Source: Mesorhizobium metallidurans STM 2683
GTDB lineage: Bacteria > Pseudomonadota > Alphaproteobacteria > Rhizobiales > Rhizobiaceae
Assembly: GCF_000350085.1 (NCBI RefSeq)
Contig: NZ_CAUM01000023.1
Coordinates: 24,097 to 88,096 of the forward strand
Direction: 5' to 3'
DNA length: 64,000 bases
Within the stretch, counting starts at the first letter, position 1, and the number at the start of each line of letters is the position of its first letter. The notes below the pieces were generated by a model. That model was not told where the DNA came from. It saw only the letters and a program-made list of their open reading frames with translations, and made no database searches. Below are positions 1 to 9,694 of this stretch, in pieces. The position numbers were made by a program, and so were the translations under genes.

Positions 1-1378
1 CGCCGGCAAATCGACGCTGGTCGGGCTGCTCACCGGCCTCTATGGCGCCAATGCCGGCGAGATCCGCCTCGGCGGCAGACCCGCGCCGTCGCTCGGCGAC
101 CGGCAGGGCTGGCGCGAGCGGGTGGCCTGCGTCTATCAGCGCTGGATGGTCATTCCCCACCTGACAGTGGCGGAAAACCTGTTCCTGAACAATCAGCCGC
201 GAAACGGTTTGGGGTTAGTCGACTCGCGCCGGCTGCGCGAAGAATCGATCGCCGTGCTCGACGATTGGGGTCTCGACGTCGCGCCCGATCTCGATGCCTG
301 GCGGCTGACCGTAGAACAGCGCCAGATCGTTGAGATCGCGCGCGCCCTGTTGCAGGGAAGTCGTTTCATCATCCTCGATGAACCCACGGCCGAGCTCGAA
401 CGGCGCGAGGTCAATCGCCTGTTCGAGCGCATCCGCGGCCTGCAGGAGCAAGGCGTCACCTTCCTCTACATCTCGCATCATCTGGAGGAAATCTACGAGA
501 TCTGCCGCACCGTGACGGTGATGCGCGATGGCCGCGTCGTCGCCGACGCCAGGCTCGACGATTTGCCCAAGGACCGGCTGGTCGCCGCCATGGTCGGCGA
601 TTTCGCGGCATCGGGCGCAGGCAGGAAGAGCGGCGATTCCGCGAGCAAGGCGCAGATGGCGCCCGGTCTCGACATCGGCGGGCTCACCCTGAAGGACAGC
701 CTGGAGGACATCAACCTCAGCGTCCATTGCGGCGAATGCGTCGGGCTGGCCGGGCTCGCCGGCTCTGGCAAGGACAAGATCGCCGAGGCCGTCGCCGGCC
801 TGCTCGCTCCGGATGCCGGCACCATCGCCATCCACGGCACAAAGACGCCGCTCGGCGATGTCGGGGCGATGCGCGCGGCCGGCGTCGGCTATGTCGCGCG
901 AGACCGGCATGTCAGCGGCCTGTTCCCGCTGATGTCGATCGGCGACAATCTGACGACGACCGTGCTGCCGAAGCTCGGGCCGTTCGGTTTCGTCTCGACC
1001 GGCCGGCAATCCGACATGGTCGACCGGCAGATCGCCGAACTCGGTATCGTCGCGACCTCCGGCTCGCAGCCGATCGGCGAGCTCTCCGGCGGCAACCAGC
1101 AGAAGGCCATGGTCGGCCGCGCGCTCGCCTCGGACCCGAAGGTGCTGGTGCTGGCGGCGCCGACGCAAGGCGTCGACATCGCCTCGAAGGATGCACTCTA
1201 CCGCATCATCAATGCCGCCAGGGATCGTGGCATGGCCGTTCTCGTCGTGTCGGACGATCTCGACGAACTGGCGATCTGCGACCGGGTCGAGGTGATCTTC
1301 CGCGGCCGCCTGACGCGCAGCTTCGCCAGGGGCTGGAACGACCAGGACGTCGTCGCGGCAATCGAAGGACTGTACTGA
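1..1378 (+). CDS. Sugar ABC transporter ATP-binding protein, RbsA-type, 5' truncated
   Basis: This is the ATPase of a pentose/hexose-type importer with two fused nucleotide-binding domains. The window opens inside the first Walker A (AGKST, frame beginning at base 2), so only the last 458 residues are present. The first domain has an intact Walker B (FIILDEPTAEL). The second domain keeps the LSGGNQQK signature (about visible residue 360), but its Walker A is loose (AGSGKDK) and its Walker B reads VLVLAAPTQGVD, so the usual Asp and catalytic Glu are both Ala. One base separates it from the permease gene. The substrate cannot be read from the sequence, and the binding protein must lie upstream of the window. 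Confidence 0.93.
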   Translation, partial: AGKSTLVGLLTGLYGANAGEIRLGGRPAPSLGDRQGWRERVACVYQRWMVIPHLTVAENLFLNNQPRNGLGLVDSRRLREESIAVLDDWGLDVAPDLDAWRLTVEQRQIVEIARALLQGSRFIILDEPTAELERREVNRLFERIRGLQEQGVTFLYISHHLEEIYEICRTVTVMRDGRVVADARLDDLPKDRLVAAMVGDFAASGAGRKSGDSASKAQMAPGLDIGGLTLKDSLEDINLSVHCGECVGLAGLAGSGKDKIAEAVAGLLAPDAGTIAIHGTKTPLGDVGAMRAAGVGYVARDRHVSGLFPLMSIGDNLTTTVLPKLGPFGFVSTGRQSDMVDRQIAELGIVATSGSQPIGELSGGNQQKAMVGRALASDPKVLVLAAPTQGVDIASKDALYRIINAARDRGMAVLVVSDDLDELAICDRVEVIFRGRLTRSFARGWNDQDVVAAIEGLY

Positions 1379-1379
1379 G

Positions 1380-2396
1380 ATGACGAATATTTCGCTCGAA
1401 AAAGCCGCCATCGCCCGCCCGGGCCAGAGCCTGTTTGCCCGTTTCAGGCTGCGCGAACTGGTGCTGATCCCGGTCATCGCCGTCGTCATCGTGATCGGCA
1501 GCTTCGTCAGCTCGTCCTTCCTGATGCCGGAGAACCTGCTCAACATCCTGCAGCAATCCTCCGAACTGTCGATCCTGGTGATCGCGCAGTCGCTGATCCT
1601 GATCTGCGGGAAATTCGATCTCTCGCTGGAATCGACCGTTGGTATCGCGCCGATGTTCGCCGCCTGGCTGATGATCTCCGACGTCTCGATCGGCGGCTCC
1701 GGCATCGGCATCAGCGGTTACGCCGGCATTGCCGTCGTGCTCGCCACCGGCCTGCTGATCGGGTTGATCAACGGGCTGCTGGTGGTCAAGCTCCGGCTCA
1801 ACGCCTTCATCACGACACTGGCGATGCTGATCCTGCTGCGCGGCATCACGCTTGGCATCACCAACGGCCAGACGCTGTTCGACTTGCCGGAGGAGTTCCT
1901 CTATCTCGGCAACGCGAAATGGCTGGGCATTCCCGCTTCGATCTGGATCGCCGGGCTGCTGTTCCTATTCTTCGGATTGATGATGCGCTATCATCGCATC
2001 GGCCGCGCCATCTATGCCATCGGCGGCAATCCGGAAGCGGCGCGCGTTGCCGGCATTCCGGTCGAGCGCATCACGCTTGGCGTCTTCATCATGGGAAGCC
2101 TGCTCGCCTCGCTTGCCGGCCTGCTGTTGACAGGCCGTATCGCCTCCGTGGTGTCGAGCCAGGGGCAGAACATGATCTTCTATGTCTTTGCCGCATCGGT
2201 GATCGGCGGCATCAGCCTCAATGGCGGCCAGGGCCGGATCATCGGAGCGCTGACCGGCGTGCTCCTGCTCGGCCTGCTGCAGAACGTGCTGACGCTCTCG
2301 CAGGTGGCGGCCTTCTGGATCGATGCCTGCTACGGCGCCATCATCCTGCTCGCGCTCATCATTACCCGGCTCAGCGGCGAGACGCCGCGCGCCTGA
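1380..2396 (+). CDS. Sugar ABC transporter permease, RbsC-type
   Basis: This is a 338-residue inner-membrane permease of the branched-chain/ribose (BPD_transp_2) family. It has many hydrophobic segments beginning near residue 25 and the family's conserved C-terminal stretch (GGISLNGGQGRIIGALTGV). It starts one base after the ATPase stop, so it is co-transcribed and translationally coupled. Length is normal for the family. Together with the preceding ATPase it forms the membrane part of an importer whose binding protein is outside the window. Confidence 0.93.
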   Translation: MTNISLEKAAIARPGQSLFARFRLRELVLIPVIAVVIVIGSFVSSSFLMPENLLNILQQSSELSILVIAQSLILICGKFDLSLESTVGIAPMFAAWLMISDVSIGGSGIGISGYAGIAVVLATGLLIGLINGLLVVKLRLNAFITTLAMLILLRGITLGITNGQTLFDLPEEFLYLGNAKWLGIPASIWIAGLLFLFFGLMMRYHRIGRAIYAIGGNPEAARVAGIPVERITLGVFIMGSLLASLAGLLLTGRIASVVSSQGQNMIFYVFAASVIGGISLNGGQGRIIGALTGVLLLGLLQNVLTLSQVAAFWIDACYGAIILLALIITRLSGETPRA

Positions 2397-2472
2397 CGCC
2401 TCTGATATTCGCCGGACGGCATGGCGGACGCCGCCGTCGGCGGACCTCGTCTTTCAACAAGGAACTGTTTCG

Positions 2473-3276
2473 ATGACCTCCAGACCCACCCTCGCCCTTA
2501 CCCTGCCGCAGACGGTCGTCGTCACCGGAGCGGCATCGGGGCTCGGCTATGAGCTTTGCCGATTGCTGCTCGACGCCGGCGTCGCCACGATCGGGGTCGA
2601 CAGGGCAGCGGCTGTCGCCGACCTTGCCGGCGAAGCTGATTACAAGCATGTGGCGGGGAGCGTTTCGGATGAGCAGACCTGGCGCGCTGTAGAGGCGGAG
2701 CTCGAAAAATCCGGCATCATTTCGCTCGGCCTTGTCACGGCCGCCGCGATCCTCGACGTCGGCACCATCATCGAGACGAGCAAGGAGATGCTGGTGCGCA
2801 CGCTTGACGTCAATGTCGTCGGCACGGCGATGGCGATCAAGGCGCTGCTGCCGCGCATGATCGACAATGGCGGCGGGCCGATCGTCGTCGTCGGCAGCGT
2901 CTCGGCGACCTTCGCCGAACAGCAGCTTGCCGCCTATTCGGCCTCCAAGGCCGCTGCCCGGGCGCTTGCCCGCACCGTCGCCATGGACCATGCGCGCCAG
3001 GGCATCCGGGTCAATGTGCTCAGCCCCGGGCCGATGATGGCGGGCCTGTTCAAGCGGCATCTGGAGTCGGCCGCCGACAGCCAGAAATTCCTGGCGGCGC
3101 GCGCCGACCGCCAGCCCGGCGGCAGCATCCTCGACCCGAAGCAGATCGCGCTGTCGGTCGCCTATCTCCTGTCCGACCAATCGGGTGCCTTCATCGGCGC
3201 CGACCTGATGGCCGATGGCGGCCTGTCGACCAGCTTCGATTTCAGGACGGGCGCGGAAGGCGCGTCGATCGATTGA
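2473..3276 (+). CDS. SDR family NAD(P)-dependent oxidoreductase
   Basis: This is a classical short-chain dehydrogenase of 267 residues. It has an N-terminal TGxxxGxG cofactor motif (TGAASGLG, about residues 18-25), a catalytic Ser in GSVSA, and the YSASK catalytic Tyr/Lys. The C-terminus has the usual DGG turn. The start at ATG 2473 places the Rossmann motif at the expected distance; upstream in-frame codons encode an unlikely Arg-rich extension. It lies 76 bases after the permease on the same strand and probably oxidises the imported polyol or sugar. The exact substrate is unknown. Confidence 0.88.
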   Translation: MTSRPTLALTLPQTVVVTGAASGLGYELCRLLLDAGVATIGVDRAAAVADLAGEADYKHVAGSVSDEQTWRAVEAELEKSGIISLGLVTAAAILDVGTIIETSKEMLVRTLDVNVVGTAMAIKALLPRMIDNGGGPIVVVGSVSATFAEQQLAAYSASKAAARALARTVAMDHARQGIRVNVLSPGPMMAGLFKRHLESAADSQKFLAARADRQPGGSILDPKQIALSVAYLLSDQSGAFIGADLMADGGLSTSFDFRTGAEGASID

Positions 3277-3295
3277 AATTGGATTGGCTGGCTAA

Positions 3296-3613
3296 TCAAT
3301 CGGGATCGCTGACGTGATAAAGGGATTCGTAGTCACGGCCACCGTAAAACACGTTGGTAATTTCAACAGCATTGGTCACTCGGTAGGCGATGATGGCGGT
3401 CCGTTCAAACGGCACCATGCGCAGTCCGGGTTCCAGATCATCGCGTGGTCTGCCGCCATTCGGCACGTCGCCAATTTTCCGGCACCGGGCCACGATCCGC
3501 TGCACAAAGCCTGACGCGGCGGTATCGCTTTGGCTGGCTTGGGCAATGATGCGGTAGATTCCCTGTAGATCGGAGATAGCTTGCGGCCGGTAGGTGACCT
3601 TAACGCGCCGCAT
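3296..3613 (-). CDS. Type II toxin, ParE/RelE family
   Basis: This 105-residue basic protein has the ParE/RelE fold pattern: an N-terminal YRPQAISDLQGIYRII helix, a central GRPRDDLEPGLRMVPFERTAIIAYRV strand region and a C-terminal ITNVFYGGRDYESLY strand. Its start overlaps the end of the antitoxin gene by 14 bases, the typical antitoxin-first arrangement with coupled translation. The related ParE proteins poison DNA gyrase; whether this one does is inference. It sits between two unrelated catabolic operons and looks like an intact module. Confidence 0.85.
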   Translation of the reverse strand: MRRVKVTYRPQAISDLQGIYRIIAQASQSDTAASGFVQRIVARCRKIGDVPNGGRPRDDLEPGLRMVPFERTAIIAYRVTNAVEITNVFYGGRDYESLYHVSDPD

Positions 3614-3878
3614 TGCGGGTGGCTTTGCTCTCGTTTTCCATGAAACGGGTCATCTCCGCTTCCGCTTCTTCGGCCGTCAGGCTCGGACGAGGGTCATCCA
3701 ACGATGCCCGGATCTTTGCCCGCAAAACTGCGTTCACGGCTTCCTCTTCCCGATCGAGGGCGCGCAAGGCTGCCCGAATAACTTCGCTTGCGGAATCATA
3801 GGCGCCCGATGCGAGGCGAGCATCGACGCTATGTTGCTGTTTGCCAAGGGTGACAGTGATGGGCTTGCTGGTTCGCAT
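3600..3878 (-). CDS. Type II antitoxin, ParD/CopG-like ribbon-helix-helix
   Basis: This is a 92-residue antitoxin. Residues 1-45 match the ParD ribbon-helix-helix pattern (SKPITVTLGKQQ, then YDSASEVIRAALRAL). The acidic C-terminal half would wrap the toxin. The start at 3878 is preferred because a GAAAGG ribosome binding site lies about 7 bases upstream and the CopG strand begins right there; an upstream in-frame ATG would add 28 unlikely residues. It overlaps the toxin by 14 bases. The pair is probably autorepressed by the antitoxin or complex, as known for the family. Confidence 0.82.
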   Translation of the reverse strand: MRTSKPITVTLGKQQHSVDARLASGAYDSASEVIRAALRALDREEEAVNAVLRAKIRASLDDPRPSLTAEEAEAEMTRFMENESKATRNAAR

Positions 3879-3924
3879 CTCGATACCTTTCATTGCGATC
3901 CTTATACCACATGGCATTACACTG

Positions 3925-4821
3925 TCATACAGATTTCGCTTGCTCTCTGCCAACGCCGGCAAGCTCGGCCATCTCCTTGACCAGCACGAACAGGTCGCGC
4001 TCGCCGTGGCCGTGCAGATAGGCGCTTTCGAATTGCTGCCTGATTTGCGCGGCGAGCGGCTGCGGCGCGTGGTTGGAGCGGCCGATATCGAGCAGGATGT
4101 CGAGGTCCTTCATGATCTGCGAGACGGCGAAGGCCGGCTCGTATTTGCCTTCGAGGATCATGGCGCGCTTGTACTGGATCAGAGGCGAGGCGACCGCGCT
4201 GTCGCAGATGACCTCCATCGCCGCCTCCAACCCGATGCCGCCCTTGCCGCTGAAGGCGAGCGACTCGGCCATCAGGGCCGCCGTCGCGCCGACCATGGCG
4301 TTGACGGCCAGCTTCATGTAACGCGACTGCTCGCCGTCGCCGAGATAGAACTGCTTGCGGGTGTAGGCGGCGAGCAGCCGCTGCAGGCGCTCGAAATCGG
4401 CGCGCGGACCGGAAACCATCGTCGTCAGCGTGCCGGCCGCGGCAAGCGCGGTCGAGCCGGAGATTGGCGCGCGCAGATAGGCAACGTCGCGGGCTTCGAG
4501 CCGCTTTGCCACCAGGTTCGACGCCGAGGGCGAGACGGTGCTGGTGTCGACCCAACTCTGTCCCGCGCTCAGTTGCGCCGCCAGCGCATCGTCGCCGATG
4601 GCGATATCGAGCAGCGCCGCATCGTCGGAAATCGCGGTGAAGACAACGTCGGAGCTTTCGGCGAGCGCAGCCATCGCCGAGACATGCTGATAGCCGTTGG
4701 CTGCGGCGCGTTCGCGGCCGGCATCGTTGCGGGCATAGGCGGTGATGGTGTGGCCGGCGTCATGCAGACGCCGCGACATGGGCAAGCCCATCTTGCCAAG
4801 GCCGATCCACCCGATCCTCAT
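3925..4821 (-). CDS. NAD(P)-dependent beta-hydroxyacid dehydrogenase (3-hydroxyisobutyrate dehydrogenase family)
   Basis: This 298-residue enzyme has the family's N-terminal cofactor motif (GWIGLGKMGLPM), the substrate-binding region near residue 118 (RAPISGSTALAAAG, in place of the usual DAPVSGG) and the catalytic Lys in KLAVNAMVG near residue 170. Family members oxidise beta-hydroxyacids such as 3-hydroxyisobutyrate, tartronate semialdehyde or gamma-hydroxybutyrate, and the sequence does not say which. It is the last gene of the minus-strand set that starts with E1alpha at 10710; 52 bases separate it from the CobW gene. Confidence 0.88.
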   Translation of the reverse strand: MRIGWIGLGKMGLPMSRRLHDAGHTITAYARNDAGRERAAANGYQHVSAMAALAESSDVVFTAISDDAALLDIAIGDDALAAQLSAGQSWVDTSTVSPSASNLVAKRLEARDVAYLRAPISGSTALAAAGTLTTMVSGPRADFERLQRLLAAYTRKQFYLGDGEQSRYMKLAVNAMVGATAALMAESLAFSGKGGIGLEAAMEVICDSAVASPLIQYKRAMILEGKYEPAFAVSQIMKDLDILLDIGRSNHAPQPLAAQIRQQFESAYLHGHGERDLFVLVKEMAELAGVGREQAKSV

Positions 4822-4873
4822 GGCTGTTCCTCGCTATTTTCGCGGCGCCGCGCCGTCTTACTCGCGCGTCGCC

Positions 4874-6046
<1,173 letters not shown>

Positions 6047-6066
6047 CTCACGCCTCGATCGTTACC

Positions 6067-7320
6067 TCAAAACACTTCGCAGCCGGGCAGGCCGCAGGAA
6101 ATCAGCCGGTCGGACGGGAAGTTGGTGATGATCTCGCAGCCGTCCTTGGTGACGACCACCTCTTCCTCGATCCGGGCAGCACCGGTGCCGTCCTCGGCAC
6201 CCTTCCACGTCTCCAGCGCAACGACCATGCCTTCGCGCAGCGGCGTGTTCTGGCCACGGAAACGCTTGGAGAAGATCGGCCGTTCCCACAGCGACAGGCC
6301 GACGCCGTGGCCATATTGCAATAGGAAGGCTTCCGCCTCGTCGCGATAGCCGAAATCCTGCGCGTCGGGCCAGACCGCCGCGACCTCGTCCGGCGTGATG
6401 CCCGGGCGGATCATGTCGATCGAGGCGCTGAGCCATTTCGAGGCGGTCTCATAGGCGTCGACCTGATGCTTGTTCGGCTCGCCGCAGATGAAGGTGCGGT
6501 AGTAGCAGGTGCGATAGCCATTGTAGGAATGCATGATGTCCAGGAAAATCATGTCGCCGGGCTGGATCATGCGGTCGGAGAAAGTGTGGGAATGCGGCCG
6601 CCCGCGCGAACCGGAAACCGAGTTCACGCATTCGACACGCTCCGATCCCATGCGGAACAACCGGTCGTTGGCAATGGCGACGAGTTCGTTTTCCTTGGTG
6701 CCGGGTCGGATGGCGCGGGCGATGTCGACATAGGTCGCGTCGACCATCGATGCCGCCACCTTGAGCAGTTCGATCTCGTCGAGGGTCTTGATCTCGCGGG
6801 CGTCGAGCAGGGCCTGCTGGCCGTCTACCACTTCGATGCCCTCGGCTTCGAGCGCCCGCAGCATGCCGAGCTCCATCAGGTCGATGCCGAGCGGCTCCTT
6901 CTCGATGCCGTAATGAACCAGCGCCTTCTTGATCTGCCTGGCGAAGTCGCGCTGCACATTCATATGCGGCGGGATGGCGCCCTGCATGGTGGTGACGGGT
7001 GCGGCGACATTGTCGGCGATCCACGGCGAAGAAATGCGCTTGGCCGGCGGCGCCGGATCCCACAGGAAGGGCGAACCCTCGACCGGGCAAAGCGCATAGC
7101 GGATGAACTTGTCGCGCGCCCACTCGCCGATATGGGTGGCGGTGACGTAGCGGATGTTGTCGAAGTTGAAGCACAGCACGGCGCCAAGGCCGGCATGGCG
7201 TATCGCACGCTGGGCGCGCGCCAGGCGCTCTTTCGAAAGCCGGCTGTAATCGACGCCCTGCTCCCAATCCTTCGCCATCTGGCCCCATGCGGCCGTGGAA
7301 TAGGGACTGTTGTATTTCAT
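6067..7320 (-). CDS. M24 'pita-bread' family protein (Xaa-Pro peptidase/creatinase/DddP-like) with altered metal site
   Basis: This 417-residue protein has an N-terminal creatinase-type domain (LCFNFDNIRYVTATHIGEW) and a C-terminal M24 domain. Four of the five canonical metal ligands are visible: Asp in GDMIFLDI, His in GHGVGLSLWERP, Glu in VVALETWKG and Glu in RIEEEVVV. The second Asp, expected 11 residues after the first, is Cys (YNGYRTCYYRTF). M24 folds also serve non-peptidase enzymes such as creatinase, ectoine hydrolase and DMSP lyase DddP, so a peptidase role should not be assumed. It lies 38 bases after the E2 gene in the same operon. Confidence 0.82.
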   Translation of the reverse strand: MKYNSPYSTAAWGQMAKDWEQGVDYSRLSKERLARAQRAIRHAGLGAVLCFNFDNIRYVTATHIGEWARDKFIRYALCPVEGSPFLWDPAPPAKRISSPWIADNVAAPVTTMQGAIPPHMNVQRDFARQIKKALVHYGIEKEPLGIDLMELGMLRALEAEGIEVVDGQQALLDAREIKTLDEIELLKVAASMVDATYVDIARAIRPGTKENELVAIANDRLFRMGSERVECVNSVSGSRGRPHSHTFSDRMIQPGDMIFLDIMHSYNGYRTCYYRTFICGEPNKHQVDAYETASKWLSASIDMIRPGITPDEVAAVWPDAQDFGYRDEAEAFLLQYGHGVGLSLWERPIFSKRFRGQNTPLREGMVVALETWKGAEDGTGAARIEEEVVVTKDGCEIITNFPSDRLISCGLPGCEVF

Positions 7321-7358
7321 TGACTATGCTCCTCCGCCATCACCTCGGATGGGTCTCG

Positions 7359-8708
7359 TTATCCAAATTCCGCGCCCCAATCGCGCTCTTCGAGCACGGC
7401 CTTCAGCCGTGACAGGAAAGCCGCCGAATAGGCGCCGTCAAAGGCACGGTGGTCGAAACTCTGGCCGACCATGCCGGTCAGCCTGGGCGCGACGAACGCC
7501 CCTTGCGGCGTCTCCACCACGCTCGCGCGCAGGCGGATTGCATCGGTCGACAATATGGCGACCTGCGGCGCGTTGATGATCGGCGCCGTGAAGGCCGTGC
7601 CGAAGGCGCCATTGTTCGAGATCGAATAGGTGCCGCCGGAAAAATCGTCACTGGTCAGCTTGCCGGCACGCGCCTTGTCGACCTGGCGGCCGATGGCACG
7701 GGCCAGACCGGGCAGCGTCAGGTCGTCGGCGTTGCGAACCACCGGCACGACCAGCCCGTTATGCGACAGGTCGACGGCGATGCCGAGATTGATTTCCGAT
7801 GCCAGCACCAGCGTGCCGCCATCTAGCTGCGCGTTGACCTCGGGAAAATCGCGCAGCGCCAGGCAGATCGCCCGGGCGATGAAGGGCAGATAGGTCAACG
7901 ACAGGCCGAAATCGCTCTTGAACCTTTCCTTGCGCTTCGACCGCACCGCTTCGACCTGGGTGAAATCGACTTCGATCGCCTGGAAGACATGCGGGATCGT
8001 GCGCCAGTTTTCGGCCAGCCGCTCGCCGGTGCGCTTGCGGATGGTGTTCAGCGTCACCACGCTGCCCGACGCTGCCGGCCTGGTGGCTTGCGCCGCCGCT
8101 GGGGCCGGGCTTTGCAACTGGGATCGTGGCGCGGCAAGGGCGGCGCGGACGTCCTTCTCGCCGATCTTGGTGGCGCCCGAGGCGGCGACGGTGCGGGCGA
8201 TCGCCTCGGTGTCGAGGCCGTTCTGCGCGATCAGCCGGCGCGCCAGCGGGGTCACCCTGATACCGGACGGACTTTTGGCCGGTCCGAAGGATTCGATCGG
8301 TGTCGACACCTCTTCAAACGGCGAGGGTAGCTTGGCAGGCGCGGACCCATTGCCCGATGCGGCCAACGCCGAAGCAGGTGCAACCGTCGCGGCGCTGACA
8401 GGCGCGGGTTCGGCAGGCGCCGGTTTGACCGGTTCGGATCGGGCCGGCCCGGATGCCACGGCAGGTTTTGCCGCGCCGCCGATGACGGCGACCACGGCGC
8501 CGACCTTGGCGACTTCGCCTGATTTGACCCTGATCTCGCCGAGCCGCCCGGCAACGGTCGACTGGACCTCCATCGTGACCTTGTCGGTCTCGATCTCGAA
8601 GAGGTTGTCGCCTTCGCTGACCTCGTCGCCCTCCTGCTTGAACCAGGCGAGGATCTTGCCTTCGGCGACCGTCTCGCCGAGCTGCGGCATCAGGATATCC
8701 GCGCTCAT
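7359..8708 (-). CDS. Dihydrolipoamide acyltransferase (E2) of a 2-oxoacid/acyloin dehydrogenase complex
   Basis: This is a 449-residue E2 core. The N-terminal lipoyl domain carries the lipoylated Lys in ETDKVTMEV (about residue 43). An Ala/Pro-rich linker follows, then a peripheral-subunit-binding domain (RVTPLARRLIAQNG) and a catalytic domain ending with FDHRAFDGAYSAAFL, holding the catalytic His/Asp. The ATG at 8708 overlaps the stop of the E1beta gene (ATGA), which fixes the start. It transfers the acyl group made by E1 to CoA. No E3 gene (lipoamide dehydrogenase) is present nearby, so E3 is probably shared with the housekeeping complexes. Confidence 0.93.
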   Translation of the reverse strand: MSADILMPQLGETVAEGKILAWFKQEGDEVSEGDNLFEIETDKVTMEVQSTVAGRLGEIRVKSGEVAKVGAVVAVIGGAAKPAVASGPARSEPVKPAPAEPAPVSAATVAPASALAASGNGSAPAKLPSPFEEVSTPIESFGPAKSPSGIRVTPLARRLIAQNGLDTEAIARTVAASGATKIGEKDVRAALAAPRSQLQSPAPAAAQATRPAASGSVVTLNTIRKRTGERLAENWRTIPHVFQAIEVDFTQVEAVRSKRKERFKSDFGLSLTYLPFIARAICLALRDFPEVNAQLDGGTLVLASEINLGIAVDLSHNGLVVPVVRNADDLTLPGLARAIGRQVDKARAGKLTSDDFSGGTYSISNNGAFGTAFTAPIINAPQVAILSTDAIRLRASVVETPQGAFVAPRLTGMVGQSFDHRAFDGAYSAAFLSRLKAVLEERDWGAEFG

Positions 8709-9694
8709 CGCACCGATCCGTTCATGACCCGGCCGATCTTCTCGACGATGCGCGGCGCGTTGGGCAGCGCCAGGTCCTCGAGATGATCGGCGGCCGGCAG
8801 CGGGATGTGCGGCGTGGTGATGCGCACGATCGGGCCATCGAGATCCCAGAACGCCTCGTCGGCGACGATCGAGGCGATCTCGGCGCCCCAGCCGCACAGG
8901 CGCGGGTTCTCCTCGACGGTGAACAGGTGGCCGGTCCTGGCGACGGAATTCAGGATGGTGTCGGTGTCGAGCGGCACCAGCGAGCGCACGTCGACGACCT
9001 CGCAGTCGATGCCGTGCTCTGCGGCCAGCGTCTCGGCGGCGGCCAGCGCGCGCGGCACCATCAGGGCCAGCGCCAGAATGGTGGCGTCCTTGCCGGGGCG
9101 CAGGATCCTGGCGGTGCCGAGCGTGTCGAGGATCTCGCCGTCGGGCACCTCGCCCTTCACGGCGTAGAGCGACTTGTGCTCGTGGAAGATGACCGGATTG
9201 TCGTCGCGGACCGCCGCCGCCATCAGCCCGATGACGTCGATGGGCGAGGACGGCGCCACGACCTTGAGGCCCGGGATCATCATCGTCCAGTTCTCGATCG
9301 ATTGCGAATGCTGGGCGCCGAAGCGGGCGCCGCCGCCATTGCCGGTGCGCACCACCAGCGGGCAGCCGAGCTGGCCGTTGGTCATGTAGCGCAGCTTGGG
9401 GAACTCGTTGGCGATATAGTCGAAGCAGACCGCGGCGAAATCGGCGAACATGATCTCGGCGATCGGCCGCAAGCCGGTCATCGCCGCGCCCATCGCGGCG
9501 CCGAGGATCGCCTGTTCGGAGATCGGCGTGTCACGCACCCTGAGCGGCCCGAACTTCTCATAGAGCCCAACCGTCGACTTGAACACGCCGCCGGCCTTGG
9601 CGACATCCTCGCCCAGGAAGACGACATTGTTGTCGCGCTCCATCTCCTGGGCGATGCCGCGGGCCACCGCGTCGCGATAGGTCAATTCCGCCAC
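8705..9694 (-). CDS. 2-oxoacid/acetoin dehydrogenase E1 component, beta subunit
   Basis: This 329-residue transketolase-like protein matches the E1beta/AcoB family (GEDVAKAGGVFKSTVGL, then RVRDTPISEQAILGAAMGAA, and a transketolase C-terminal domain). The start is a GTG at 9694 that overlaps the end of E1alpha by 13 bases; the longer upstream reading is Arg-rich and out of character. With the alpha subunit it binds thiamine diphosphate and decarboxylates or cleaves the substrate. The gene order E1alpha-E1beta-E2 fits pyruvate, branched-chain and acetoin complexes alike. Confidence 0.93.
   Translation of the reverse strand: MAELTYRDAVARGIAQEMERDNNVVFLGEDVAKAGGVFKSTVGLYEKFGPLRVRDTPISEQAILGAAMGAAMTGLRPIAEIMFADFAAVCFDYIANEFPKLRYMTNGQLGCPLVVRTGNGGGARFGAQHSQSIENWTMMIPGLKVVAPSSPIDVIGLMAAAVRDDNPVIFHEHKSLYAVKGEVPDGEILDTLGTARILRPGKDATILALALMVPRALAAAETLAAEHGIDCEVVDVRSLVPLDTDTILNSVARTGHLFTVEENPRLCGWGAEIASIVADEAFWDLDGPIVRITTPHIPLPAADHLEDLALPNAPRIVEKIGRVMNGSVR

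Noticed and set aside
215..1711. Long open frame of 498 codons on the minus strand across the first ATPase and permease
   Set aside because: It is the complement of clearly coding DNA, has no domain resemblance, and reflects the scarcity of stop codons in antisense frames of high-GC genes. Many similar long antisense frames in the window were dropped for the same reason.
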